From DASZJY01 sp036260255 (lineage in GTDB: Bacteria; Actinomycetota; Acidimicrobiia; Acidimicrobiales; AC-14): DNA of 64,000 bases. Within the stretch, counting starts at the first letter, position 1. Each line of letters begins with the position of its first letter. The notes beneath the pieces were generated by a model. The model searched no databases and was not told the origin of the DNA. It saw only the letters and a list, made by a program, of their open reading frames with translations. Of the stretch, positions 6,588 to 14,839 are shown piece by piece. The DNA lies in contig DATAAF010000005.1 of assembly GCA_036260255.1 (NCBI GenBank), positions 23,732-87,731 of the forward strand, given 5' to 3'. The translations under genes and the position numbers were made by a program.

Positions 6588-8381
6588 ATGACCGCAAGGC
6601 GTTCGGTGCGCCTGACAGCCGGCAAACGAGTCGTTGTCGGCGTCCTTCTGGGCCTTCTCTTTCTGGCTGTACCGGCACTCGTGCTCGCCGCGGTTCCTGG
6701 CACCGGTTTCGTCGAGGTGTGCAAGAACGCCGCCGGGCCGGGGGTGGGCGGCAGCTTCACCTTCGACGTGGGCGGGCACACGGTGACGGTCCCCGTCGGA
6801 GCGTGTGCCCACCCGGTCGAGGTGCCGGCGGGCACCATCACCATCACCGAGCACGCTCAGCCGGGGATGGTCGTCACCGACATCTCCACGTTCCCCGGCG
6901 GGCGGATGATCAGCCGCGATCTCGGCGCCCGATCGGTGACCGTCGCCGTCGCCGCCGGCGACGTCTCCACCCAGACGGTCGTCACCTTCGCCAACGCCTT
7001 CGAGATCGGCCAGCTGAAGGTGTGCAAGGTGGCGGGGCCGGGCGTGGCGACGGGGACCGGCTTCAGCTTCACGGCGGCCGGCCAGGCGTTCACCGTTCCC
7101 GCCGGGTCGCCACCGGGGGGGTTCTGCCGGTTGGCCGGCAGCTTCCCCGCCGGGACCGGCGTGACCGTCAACGAGCATGCGGTGGCAGGCACCGAGGTGT
7201 CGGCGATCACCGTGGCGCCGTCGGGCCGGGTGGCCGGCCAACCCGACCTGGCCGCCCGGGCCGTCACCGTCACCATCGGCCCGGGCGTCACCGAGGTCAC
7301 CTTCACCAACCGGGCCGCGCCCACGCCGGCGACGACCACGACGACGTCGGCGCCCGCCACCACGACGACCGTGCCCGCAGGGGCGACCACCACGACGACC
7401 CCGGTGCCCAGCACCACGCCCCAGGTGACGACCACCACCACCCCGCCGGGTGCCACGACGACGACGTCGGCGCCCACCACCACGACGACCGTGCCCGGCG
7501 GCCCGACCACCACGACGACCCCGGTGCCCAGCACCACGCCCCAGGTGACGACCACCACCACCCCGCCGGGCGCCACGACGACGACGCTGCCCGGCGGGGC
7601 GGCGACCACGACGACGCAGGTGCCCAGCACCACGCCTCAGGTGACGACCACCACCACTCCGCCGGGTGCCACGACGACCACCGTCCCCGGCGGCGCCACG
7701 ACCACCACGTCGACACCCGGGACGGTGCCTCAGGTGACGACGACGACCACCCCGCCGGGCGCCACGACGACCACCCTCCCCGGCGGTGGTGCCACGACGA
7801 CGACCACCCTGGGCGTCCCTCCGCCCGTCACCCCGACGACCCGGCCGACGGCCCCGGCGACCACCGTGCCCCGCGTCGGTCGGCCCGGCCCGACCGCGCC
7901 CGCCCCCGCCGGGGCGCCCGCGGTCCGTCGCCCGCTGGCCCTCACCGGTGCGCCCAGCGCCCTCCTGCTCCTGCTGGCGACCCTGGCGCTCGTGACTGGC
8001 TCCGCGCTCGTCCGCCTCGGCCGGGTGCCAACGCCCGTCTCCCACGGGCCACTCGGGGAGCCTCCCAAGCCCGTCGACGACTTCGAGCGGGCACTGGCCG
8101 ACCCCTTCTTCCTTCCGCCGCCCGGCACTCCTGCGCTGGCCGTGGCCGCGGCCGGCGGTTCTTCGGGACTGCGTCGCCGTCCCGGACTTGACTTGACCCC
8201 GCCGCCGCGGTCAAGTCGCTTGGGTCAAGGCGATGTCGGCTGGGACACCCGAACGTCCACCCCGGCGGCGGCCAGGGCCCTGCTCAGGGCGATCCGGTCG
8301 GCCGCTGGTATGCGCTCCCCCACCCGGAAGGCGGTGGGGACGCCGACGGCCCGGCAGGCCCGGACGAGCGCGGCGTCGTAG
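6588..8381 (+). CDS. Secreted Thr-rich surface protein with LPxTG-like (LALTG) anchor
   Basis: This 597-residue protein has an N-terminal signal peptide (residues 1-35, Arg-rich then LLGLLFLAVPALVLAA). Two related modules of about 95 residues follow, each opening with a VCK motif (FVEVCKNAAGPG and LKVCKVAGPG) and ending in VTFxN, probably beta-sandwich folds. Residues about 245-425 are a Thr/Pro stalk. Near residue 450 there is LALTGAP, a hydrophobic segment and Arg residues, resembling an actinobacterial sortase signal. Unusually, about 115 residues follow this segment, and the last 157 bases overlap the convergent gene. ATG at 6588 was preferred over an in-frame TTG at 6561. It probably decorates the cell surface; its partner is unknown and no sortase gene is in the window. 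Confidence 0.8.
   Translation: MTARRSVRLTAGKRVVVGVLLGLLFLAVPALVLAAVPGTGFVEVCKNAAGPGVGGSFTFDVGGHTVTVPVGACAHPVEVPAGTITITEHAQPGMVVTDISTFPGGRMISRDLGARSVTVAVAAGDVSTQTVVTFANAFEIGQLKVCKVAGPGVATGTGFSFTAAGQAFTVPAGSPPGGFCRLAGSFPAGTGVTVNEHAVAGTEVSAITVAPSGRVAGQPDLAARAVTVTIGPGVTEVTFTNRAAPTPATTTTTSAPATTTTVPAGATTTTTPVPSTTPQVTTTTTPPGATTTTSAPTTTTTVPGGPTTTTTPVPSTTPQVTTTTTPPGATTTTLPGGAATTTTQVPSTTPQVTTTTTPPGATTTTVPGGATTTTSTPGTVPQVTTTTTPPGATTTTLPGGGATTTTTLGVPPPVTPTTRPTAPATTVPRVGRPGPTAPAPAGAPAVRRPLALTGAPSALLLLLATLALVTGSALVRLGRVPTPVSHGPLGEPPKPVDDFERALADPFFLPPPGTPALAVAAAGGSSGLRRRPGLDLTPPPRSSRLGQGDVGWDTRTSTPAAARALLRAIRSAAGMRSPTRKAVGTPTARQARTSAAS
7321..7830 (+). repeat. Tandem Thr-codon repeat encoding a Thr/Pro stalk
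   Basis: The sequence is built from irregular repeats of about 20 codons in which VPSTTPQVTTTTTPPGATTT recurs four times, separated by runs of ACC/ACG Thr codons. The near-identical DNA of the units suggests recent slippage or recombination, so repeat number is likely variable between strains. Confidence 0.85.
8190..8229. repeat. GACTTGACC/GGTCAAGTC inverted repeat between convergent genes
   Basis: A perfect 9-bp inverted repeat, 8190-8198 and 8209-8217 with a 10-base GC spacer, is followed by another GGTCAAG at 8223-8229. GGTCAAG is the same heptamer as in the array at 6199-6216. The hairpin sits at the end of the minus-strand gene (stop 8225-8227) and could be a terminator for it, or a second binding site for the same regulator. 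There is no U-tract. Confidence 0.55.
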
Positions 8382-9286
8382 GCCGCCAGATCGGCGACCC
8401 ACCGCTCAGCCTCGGCCGGCGAGACCTCGGCCTGGCCCTGGCGGGCCTGGAGGCGCCCGTACAGGCGCCGCAGCTCGGCGCCGAGCCGCTCGATGTCCAC
8501 CGGTGGCGGCGCGGGGGCCTCGGGCGGCTTCCGCGCCCCCAGCCACTGGCGGAAGCTCGAGCCGGATGGCGGGTGAGGCCGCCTCGACGAGGGAGCCGGG
8601 CGGGCCTCGCGGAGCGGCCGATGCGAAGGAGCAGACCGGTCCGGACCCGGTTCGTGGCTGTCCGGTGCCTGTTCCGTCGCAGGCGGGGCTGACGCACGAG
8701 CGGGCGCCGGTGGCGGCGTGAGCGGCGGGGCGGGCGGCGGGGGCTCGGGCGGCGGCGGCGGCGAGGGCGGTTCGGCGACGACGGCAGGCGGCCGCAGGCG
8801 CTCCTCGCGCCGCCGCTCCTCCTCGATCTGGCGCCGTAGCTCGACGAACTGGTCCCGCATGCGAGACGCCTCGGCGTCGATCGCTCGCAGCCTCGCCTCG
8901 AGCCCGCCGGCCAGCTGCTCGGCGAGGGCCACCCGCTCCACGAGCGCCTGGAAGTCGCTGATCGGGACCAGGACCGTGCCGGGCACGGCCAGGCGCACGT
9001 CGGTGCCCGAGACCGGCTCCGGGGCCGTCCGGTCGCGGGGACCGGCCCGGCGCAGCACGTCCTCGAGGCGCACTTCGACCCGCTCCAGTCCCGCGGGTGT
9101 GGTGACCTTGCGGCTCGCAACCGACCCCTCCCGCCGCCACTTGCGGATGGCGCTGACCGAGCATCCGGCCTGCTTCGCGGCGTCGGCCTGCAGGACCCAC
9201 GGCCCGTCGACCCGCCCGGCCGACGCGGATCCCAGCGGCGGCATCGGCCTGCCCCTCGGATCGCTCTCCACTGAGGGCAACCTCAC
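8225..9286 (-). CDS. HTH / coiled-coil / Pro-rich protein of unknown function
   Basis: This 353-residue protein is unassigned. Residues about 30-60 hold a MerR/excisionase-like helix-turn-helix (AAKQAGCSVSAIRKWRREGS) followed by a wing (ERVEVRLEDVLRR). Residues 120-170 form a strongly charged coiled coil (EASRMRDQFVELRRQIEEER). A Pro/Ala/Ser linker of roughly 100 residues follows, then a C-terminal helical domain of about 85 residues. The organisation suggests a DNA-binding or structural protein rather than an enzyme. GTG at 9286 is used; an in-frame ATG at 9244 is an equally possible start. Its 3' end overlaps the end of the convergent surface-protein gene by 157 bases. Confidence 0.7.
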   Translation of the reverse strand: MRLPSVESDPRGRPMPPLGSASAGRVDGPWVLQADAAKQAGCSVSAIRKWRREGSVASRKVTTPAGLERVEVRLEDVLRRAGPRDRTAPEPVSGTDVRLAVPGTVLVPISDFQALVERVALAEQLAGGLEARLRAIDAEASRMRDQFVELRRQIEEERRREERLRPPAVVAEPPSPPPPPEPPPPAPPLTPPPAPARASAPPATEQAPDSHEPGPDRSAPSHRPLREARPAPSSRRPHPPSGSSFRQWLGARKPPEAPAPPPVDIERLGAELRRLYGRLQARQGQAEVSPAEAERWVADLAAYDAALVRACRAVGVPTAFRVGERIPAADRIALSRALAAAGVDVRVSQPTSP

Positions 9287-9430
9287 GACCCCAGCCTCTC
9301 TCGTCCGTTGCCCGTGGGCTGCATGGTAGCGGTCCGCCCGCCCGTCGGCGAGAGGCCTGCCCGACCCAGCCAGGACACCGCCGTATCAGCTGGTACGCCC
9401 ATATAGCGCGTCACGTGGCGGGTGCTCGTG

Positions 9431-9463
9431 GCAGCCGGGACATCCCCCTAGGGGGTTGGCTGC
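9431..9463 (-). terminator. Hairpin downstream of the cobalamin operon
   Basis: An outer stem GCAGCC (9431-9436) and GGCTGC (9458-9463) encloses the perfect palindrome CCCCCTAGGGGG (9444-9455). It lies 50 bases after the stop of the chlD-like gene, the last gene of the minus-strand cobalamin operon. There is no poly-U, as is common in actinobacteria. Confidence 0.55.
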
Positions 9464-9512
9464 ACCTGTAGGTCGACCTGCGTCCGCGCCGGCGCCCCGA
9501 CGCCGGGCGCGG

Positions 9513-11342
9513 TCAGGGCCGGGGCAGCTGTTCCCGTATCACGGCGGTCAGCGCGCCCCCCGACAGCTCGCCTACGGGCACGTGACGGGCACCCATGGCC
9601 GCCGCCAGCTCGGCGCCCAGGCCGAGGCGTGCGGCCCCCGCCTCCACGTCGACTACGACCGCCGGCACGCTTCGGCGGCGCACCGCGGCGGCCGCCTCCA
9701 TGGCCGCCCCCACGGGGTCGGCGCCGTGGGGGCCGCTGGTCGCCCGCCCGTCGGAGACCACCACGAGCAGAGGGCGGTGGTCACCCTCCTTGCCGCCGGT
9801 GGAGACGGCCAGGCGCAGGGCGGCGGAGATCCCCGCCGCCAGGGGGGTGCGTCCCCCGGTCGCCAGCTCGGCCAGCCGCGCCCGGGCCACCTCGACGCTG
9901 CCCGTCGGCCGTAGGGCCACCTCGGCCTGCTCGCCCCGGAAGGTCACCATCGCCACCCGGTCGCGGCGCTGGTAGGCGTCGAGGAGGAGGCTCATCACCG
10001 CCGTCTTGGCCGCCTCCATGCGCCGCTCCGCCCCCATCGAACCCGAGGCGTCCACGACCAGGATCACCAGGTTCCCAGCTCGCCGCTCCCGCACCGCCTC
10101 CCGCACGTCCCCCGCCTCGACCGGACGCTCGTCCGCCGCCTGGCCCGGAGCCGCCTCGACGCGCCGGGCGGCGGCGGCCCGCACGGTCGCCGCCACCGCC
10201 ACGGACCGCACCGGTGCGTCGGCCGGATCCCGGTCGCCCACCAGGCGTCCCCGCTCGCCGGTGACCGGTGACCGGCGCCCGTCGGCGCCCGACACCGCCC
10301 GGGGAGCCTGGAGGGGCACGACCGGAGCGGGAGGGCCGGGGGCGACGGCCGGAGCCGGAGGACGCTCGGCCGGACCGGCGGGCTCGTCGGATGGCGCGGC
10401 ACGCGGTCGACCGCCCTCGTCGCCCCCCGTCCCGGTCGCCCGGTCGATGGCCCGGTCGAGGGCCCCGTCGAGCTCGTCCTGGTCCATCCCCGGTCGTTCG
10501 AACGGCTGGCGGCGCCGGCGGTGGGCCAGCGCCAGCGGCGCCACCCGGCGCACGTCCTCCGTCGTGGTCTCGGCCCGCCCCTCGAGGCCGGCCAGGGCGG
10601 CGGCCGCCCGGCACGTCACCAGGTCGGCCCGCAGGCTCTCGGCGCCCACCTCGGCGCACAGGGCGCTCACCATGGCGGTGAGCTCGGGCGTGACCACGGA
10701 GGGGGCGGCGGTCGCCAGCCGCTCGGCGAATTCCCGCTGCCGAGGAGCCCACGCGGCCGCAACCGTCTCGGGATCGGCGTCGAAGGCCAGCCGGCGGCGG
10801 ACCGCCTCGGCCCGCTCAGTCGGGTCGGACCCCGCCACCACGTCCACCGCCAGGCCGAAGCGGTCGAGCAGCTGGGGCCGCAGCTCCCCCTCCTCGGGGT
10901 TCATGGAGCCCACCAAGAGGAAGCGGCTCGGGTGGGCGTGGGCGATGCCCTCCCGCTCCACCCGGTTCACGCCTGACGAGGCGACGTCGAGGAGGACGTC
11001 CACGAGGTGGTCGGCGAGCAGGTTGACCTCGTCGACGTAGAGCACGCCGCCGTGGGCGGCGGCCAAGAGCCCGGGACGGAAGCGCACCTCGCCGCCGGTG
11101 AGGGCGGCAGCCAGGTCGAGCGATCCGACGACGCGGTCCTCGGTGGCCCCCAGCGGCAGCTCCACGAACGGCGCCGAGCCAGGCAGGAGGTCGGCCACCC
11201 CCCGAGCCAGCGTGGTCTTGGCCGACCCCTTCTGGCCCCGGAGCAGCACGCCCCCGATCCGGGGGTCCAGCGCCGCCACGAGCAGGGCCAGCTTGGCCTC
11301 CTCCTGGCCCACCACCGCCGAGAAGGGGAACTGGGCGGTCAC
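9513..11342 (-). CDS. ChlI/ChlD-type chelatase AAA+/VWA subunit, probable partner of CobN
   Basis: This 609-residue protein fuses an AAA+ ATPase and a von Willebrand A domain, as in the D/I subunits of magnesium and cobalt chelatases. The AAA+ part spans residues 5-300, with Walker A RGQKGSAKTT and Walker B GVLYVDEVNLL. A Pro/Ala/Arg linker covers about 310-420. The VWA domain covers 425-605, with the MIDAS motif VDASGSMG. The GTG start at 11342 overlaps the cobN stop by four bases, so it is very probably the ATPase that drives CobN. Actinobacteria often use such a single ChlID-like protein instead of CobS/CobT. A role in magnesium insertion is unlikely because no other bacteriochlorophyll gene is present. 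Confidence 0.9.
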   Translation of the reverse strand: MTAQFPFSAVVGQEEAKLALLVAALDPRIGGVLLRGQKGSAKTTLARGVADLLPGSAPFVELPLGATEDRVVGSLDLAAALTGGEVRFRPGLLAAAHGGVLYVDEVNLLADHLVDVLLDVASSGVNRVEREGIAHAHPSRFLLVGSMNPEEGELRPQLLDRFGLAVDVVAGSDPTERAEAVRRRLAFDADPETVAAAWAPRQREFAERLATAAPSVVTPELTAMVSALCAEVGAESLRADLVTCRAAAALAGLEGRAETTTEDVRRVAPLALAHRRRRQPFERPGMDQDELDGALDRAIDRATGTGGDEGGRPRAAPSDEPAGPAERPPAPAVAPGPPAPVVPLQAPRAVSGADGRRSPVTGERGRLVGDRDPADAPVRSVAVAATVRAAAARRVEAAPGQAADERPVEAGDVREAVRERRAGNLVILVVDASGSMGAERRMEAAKTAVMSLLLDAYQRRDRVAMVTFRGEQAEVALRPTGSVEVARARLAELATGGRTPLAAGISAALRLAVSTGGKEGDHRPLLVVVSDGRATSGPHGADPVGAAMEAAAAVRRRSVPAVVVDVEAGAARLGLGAELAAAMGARHVPVGELSGGALTAVIREQLPRP

Positions 11343-14300
11343 CGGCCCTCCTCCCACCCCTCCGCTTCGAGCAGCGCCGAGCGGACGGTCGCCAGTGCCT
11401 GCTCGGACGCGTCCCAGAGTCCCCGCTCGGACGCCTCCAGCAGCCGCTCGGCGATCGAGCGCAGGGCCCACGGGTTGGAGCGCTCGAAGAACTTGCGCAC
11501 TGCGGGGTCGCCGAGGTAGCCGTCCGTCACCCGCTCGTACATCCAGTCCTCCACCACCCTGGCGGTGGCGTCGTAGCCGAAGAGGTAGTCGACGGTGGCG
11601 GCCATCTCGAAGGCGCCCTTGTAGCCGTGGCGCTGCATGGCGGCGATCCACTTCGGGTTCACCACCCGGGTGCGAACGACCCGGGCCGCCTCCTCGGCCA
11701 GCGTGCGCACCCGGGGCTGGGCGGGGTCGGAGGAGTCGCCGAAGAAGGCGTGGGGCTGGACGCCGGTGAGGGCCCGCACGGTGGCGACCATCCCGCCGTG
11801 GTCCTGGAGGTAGTCGTCGGAGTCGAAGATGTCGTGCTCGCGGTTGTCCTGGTTCTTCATGGCCACGTCGATGGCGGCGAAGCGCCGGCGCATGGCGTCG
11901 GGGGCGGCGATCCCCATGCCCCGGCGGCCGTAGGCATAGCCGCCCCAGGCCAGGTAGACGGCGGCCAGGTCCTCGTCGGACCGCCAGTCGCGCGACTCGA
12001 GCAGGGGAAGGATCCCCGACCCGTAGGCCCCCGGCTTGGCCCCGAAGATCCGGGGGTCGTCGCCCCCGTGGGCCCGTAAGAAGTTGGCGTCGGGCGGCTC
12101 GTCCAGCCCCGCGACCAGCGCCACCGCGTCGTCGAGGAGGTGCACGAGGTTGGGGAAGGCGTCCCTGAAGAACCCCGAGATGCGAAGGGTGACGTCGATG
12201 CGGGGACGGCCCAGCTCGGCGAGGGGGATCGCCTCGACCCCGGTCACCCGCCCTGACTCCTCCGCCCACACCGGGCGCGCCCCGAGGAGGGCGAGGGCGC
12301 AGGCCACGTCGTCGCCCGAGGTGCGCATCGCCGACGTCCCCCAGACCACCAGGCCGACCGACTCCGGCGGCCGACCGGTGTCGGCCACGTGCCGCTGGAC
12401 CAGGCCGTCGGCCAGCCGGCACCCGACCTCCCACGCCAGGGAGGAGGGGAGGGCCTTGGGGTCGACGGACCAGAAGTTGCGACCGGTGGGGAGGACGTGG
12501 GCCATCCCCCGGCTGGGGGCTCCGCTGGGACCGGCGGGCACGTGGCGGCCGGCCAGGGCGGCGAGGGTGTTGGCCACCTCGTCGGTGGTGCGGGCCAGGG
12601 CGGGGGCGAGACGGTCGCACACCCACCGCAGGGTCGGGTCGTCACCGTCGTAGCGCCAGCCCGCCGCCTGGAGGGCGGCCAGCCGGCGGCGGCACTCCGC
12701 CTCCACGCGGTCGACCCCCGCCCGGTCCTCGCCCGCGCCCAGCTCGGCCGCCACCGTCGCCCGCAGCGACGGCACGGATGCGCCCTGGGGCAGCCGGGTG
12801 AGAGCGGTGACCAGGTCGAGCTCCGCGTCCCCGGCGGGCGGGGCGCCGAGGGTGTGGAGCCCGCCGCGGATCTGGGCGTCCTTGAGCTCGCACAGATAGC
12901 CGTCGACGTGCAGCACCAGGTCGTCGAAGTCGTCGCCTTCGGGCGCCTCGCCCACACCGAGGTCGCGGTGCATCTCGGCCGCCACCAGCACCTCCCAGAC
13001 GCGGGCCCGGATGGCCGGCAGCTTGGCCGGGTCGAGGGCGGCGACCTTGGCGTACTCGTCGAGCAGCGACTCGAGCCGGGCCAGGTCGTCGTAGGTGTCG
13101 GCCCGGGTGAGCGGCGGGACGAGGTGGTCGACGACCACGGCGTGGGCCCGCCGCTTGGCCTGGGTGCCCTCGCCCGGGTCGTTCACGACGAACGGGTACA
13201 CGAGGGGCAGGTCGCCCAGGGCGGCGTCGGGGGCGCAGGCGGCGGACAGGCCGACGCCCTTGCCGGGCAGCCACTCGAGGGTGCCGTGCTTGCCCACGTG
13301 GACGACGGCGTCCGCCCCCCACGCCTGGTCGAGCCACCGGTAGAAGGCCAGGTAGTGGTGGGTGGGGGGCAGCTCGGGCGAGTGGTAGACGGCGACGGGG
13401 TTCTCGCCGAAGCCCCGCGGCGGCTGCACCGCCACCAGCACACCACCCAGGTCGATGCCGGGGAACAGGAGCTCGCCCGAGCCGGGGTCCCGGTAGACGT
13501 CGCCGGGAGGCGGCCCCCACGCCTCGCCGACTGCATGGCGGAGAGCGGCGGGCACCGTCTCGAACCAGGCGGAGTAGGCGTCGGCCCGCCAGCGTCCGGC
13601 GGCCGCCTCCCCCTGGGCCGTTGAGAGCGACCCCTGGTCGTAGGTGAGGGCGTCGGCCAGCTCGGCCATGAGGGCGTCGCCGTCGGCGGGGACGCGATCG
13701 ACGCGGTAGCCGGCGCGGCGGAGGGCGTGCAGCAGGACGACGACCGACGCCGGCGTGTCGAGGGCGACGGCGTTGCCGATGCGGCTGCGTTTGGTCGGGT
13801 AGGCGGACAGGACGAGGGCGACCCGCTTCTCGGGGTTCGGCCGCCCCCGCAGGGCGGCCAGGCGGACGGCCAGCCCGGCAACCCGGTCGCAGCGGTCGGC
13901 GACGGCCCGGTAGGCGACGACCGGGGCGCCCAGCTCGTCGCCGTCGTCGACGACCTCCTTGAACGAGAAGGGCGGGCCCACGATGCGGCCGTCGAACTCG
14001 GGGATGGCGACGCTCATGGCGACGTCCAGGGGGCCGAGCCCGCCGGCGCCGGCCTCCCACTCCTCGCGGGACCGGGTGGCGGCCACGGCCTGGAGCACGG
14101 GGAGGTCGAGGGCGGCGAGGGCGGACGCGTCCCAGTCGTCGTCTCTGGCCGAGCCCATGGCCAGGACGGTCGTGACGACCACGTCGACGCCCCGCTGGGC
14201 CAGCAGCTCGAGGGCGGGCACCCGGCCGTCGGGCCCCGGCCGCAACGAGTAGCACCACACGGGCACCGCCGTGGCGCCGCGGGCGGCCAGCGCGGAGCAC

Positions 14301-14839
14301 AGGTCCTCGACGAAGCGGGTGTTCCCCGACAGGAGGTGGGCCCGGTAGAAGACGACCCCGACGACGGGGCCGCCGCCCCGGCCGTCCTCCCAGCCGGGGA
14401 GGACGCCGTGGGCCGGGACGGGCGCGGGTGGGTCGAAGCCGAAGCCGCCGAGGAGCACGGTGTCGGCCACGAACCGCAGCAGGTGCTCGATGTTGGCCAG
14501 CCCGCCGTGGACCAGGTACTCGAACGCCTGGGCCACGGTGGCGGCCGGGGCGGTCGACAGCGCGGTGAGCTCGGCGTCGGGAGCGGCCTCGCCGCCGAAC
14601 GCCAGCAGCGGGACGCCGGCGGCGGCGCAGCGTCCCCGGAGCTCGTCGAAGGGTCCCTCCCAGGCCCGCCGCCCGCCGAGGAGGCGGACGAGCACGACCC
14701 CCACGCCGGCCAGGTCGGGCGCCCGCTCGAGGCCGGTGGGGTTGGCCGCCCGCACCGGCGGGAAGCCGGGCGGCAGCCCCTCGATCACCGACCGGAGGGC
14801 GAGGATCTCCGTGTCGGCGTTGGTGAGGACGAGGATCAC
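11339..14839 (-). CDS. cobN: Cobaltochelatase large subunit CobN
   Basis: This 1166-residue protein is the large, porphyrinoid-binding subunit of the ATP-dependent cobaltochelatase family (CobN/BchH/ChlH). It opens with MILVLTNADTEILALRSVIE, as in CobN, and carries the conserved family segments VVHVGKHGTLEWLPGKGVGL, PFVVNDPGEGTQAKRR, GRNFWSVDPKALPS and AMKNQDNREHDIFDSDDY. Family members normally have about 1200-1300 residues. It inserts cobalt into hydrogenobyrinate a,c-diamide in the aerobic route. GTG at 14839 overlaps the cobQ stop (GTGA). Since the neighbouring operon encodes the early-cobalt route with CbiX, its substrate here is uncertain. Confidence 0.93.
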   Translation of the reverse strand: MILVLTNADTEILALRSVIEGLPPGFPPVRAANPTGLERAPDLAGVGVVLVRLLGGRRAWEGPFDELRGRCAAAGVPLLAFGGEAAPDAELTALSTAPAATVAQAFEYLVHGGLANIEHLLRFVADTVLLGGFGFDPPAPVPAHGVLPGWEDGRGGGPVVGVVFYRAHLLSGNTRFVEDLCSALAARGATAVPVWCYSLRPGPDGRVPALELLAQRGVDVVVTTVLAMGSARDDDWDASALAALDLPVLQAVAATRSREEWEAGAGGLGPLDVAMSVAIPEFDGRIVGPPFSFKEVVDDGDELGAPVVAYRAVADRCDRVAGLAVRLAALRGRPNPEKRVALVLSAYPTKRSRIGNAVALDTPASVVVLLHALRRAGYRVDRVPADGDALMAELADALTYDQGSLSTAQGEAAAGRWRADAYSAWFETVPAALRHAVGEAWGPPPGDVYRDPGSGELLFPGIDLGGVLVAVQPPRGFGENPVAVYHSPELPPTHHYLAFYRWLDQAWGADAVVHVGKHGTLEWLPGKGVGLSAACAPDAALGDLPLVYPFVVNDPGEGTQAKRRAHAVVVDHLVPPLTRADTYDDLARLESLLDEYAKVAALDPAKLPAIRARVWEVLVAAEMHRDLGVGEAPEGDDFDDLVLHVDGYLCELKDAQIRGGLHTLGAPPAGDAELDLVTALTRLPQGASVPSLRATVAAELGAGEDRAGVDRVEAECRRRLAALQAAGWRYDGDDPTLRWVCDRLAPALARTTDEVANTLAALAGRHVPAGPSGAPSRGMAHVLPTGRNFWSVDPKALPSSLAWEVGCRLADGLVQRHVADTGRPPESVGLVVWGTSAMRTSGDDVACALALLGARPVWAEESGRVTGVEAIPLAELGRPRIDVTLRISGFFRDAFPNLVHLLDDAVALVAGLDEPPDANFLRAHGGDDPRIFGAKPGAYGSGILPLLESRDWRSDEDLAAVYLAWGGYAYGRRGMGIAAPDAMRRRFAAIDVAMKNQDNREHDIFDSDDYLQDHGGMVATVRALTGVQPHAFFGDSSDPAQPRVRTLAEEAARVVRTRVVNPKWIAAMQRHGYKGAFEMAATVDYLFGYDATARVVEDWMYERVTDGYLGDPAVRKFFERSNPWALRSIAERLLEASERGLWDASEQALATVRSALLEAEGWEEGR

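Noticed and set aside
7321..7830. CRISPR-like array
   Set aside because: The repeats are in frame, encode a Thr/Pro stalk and have no unique spacers.
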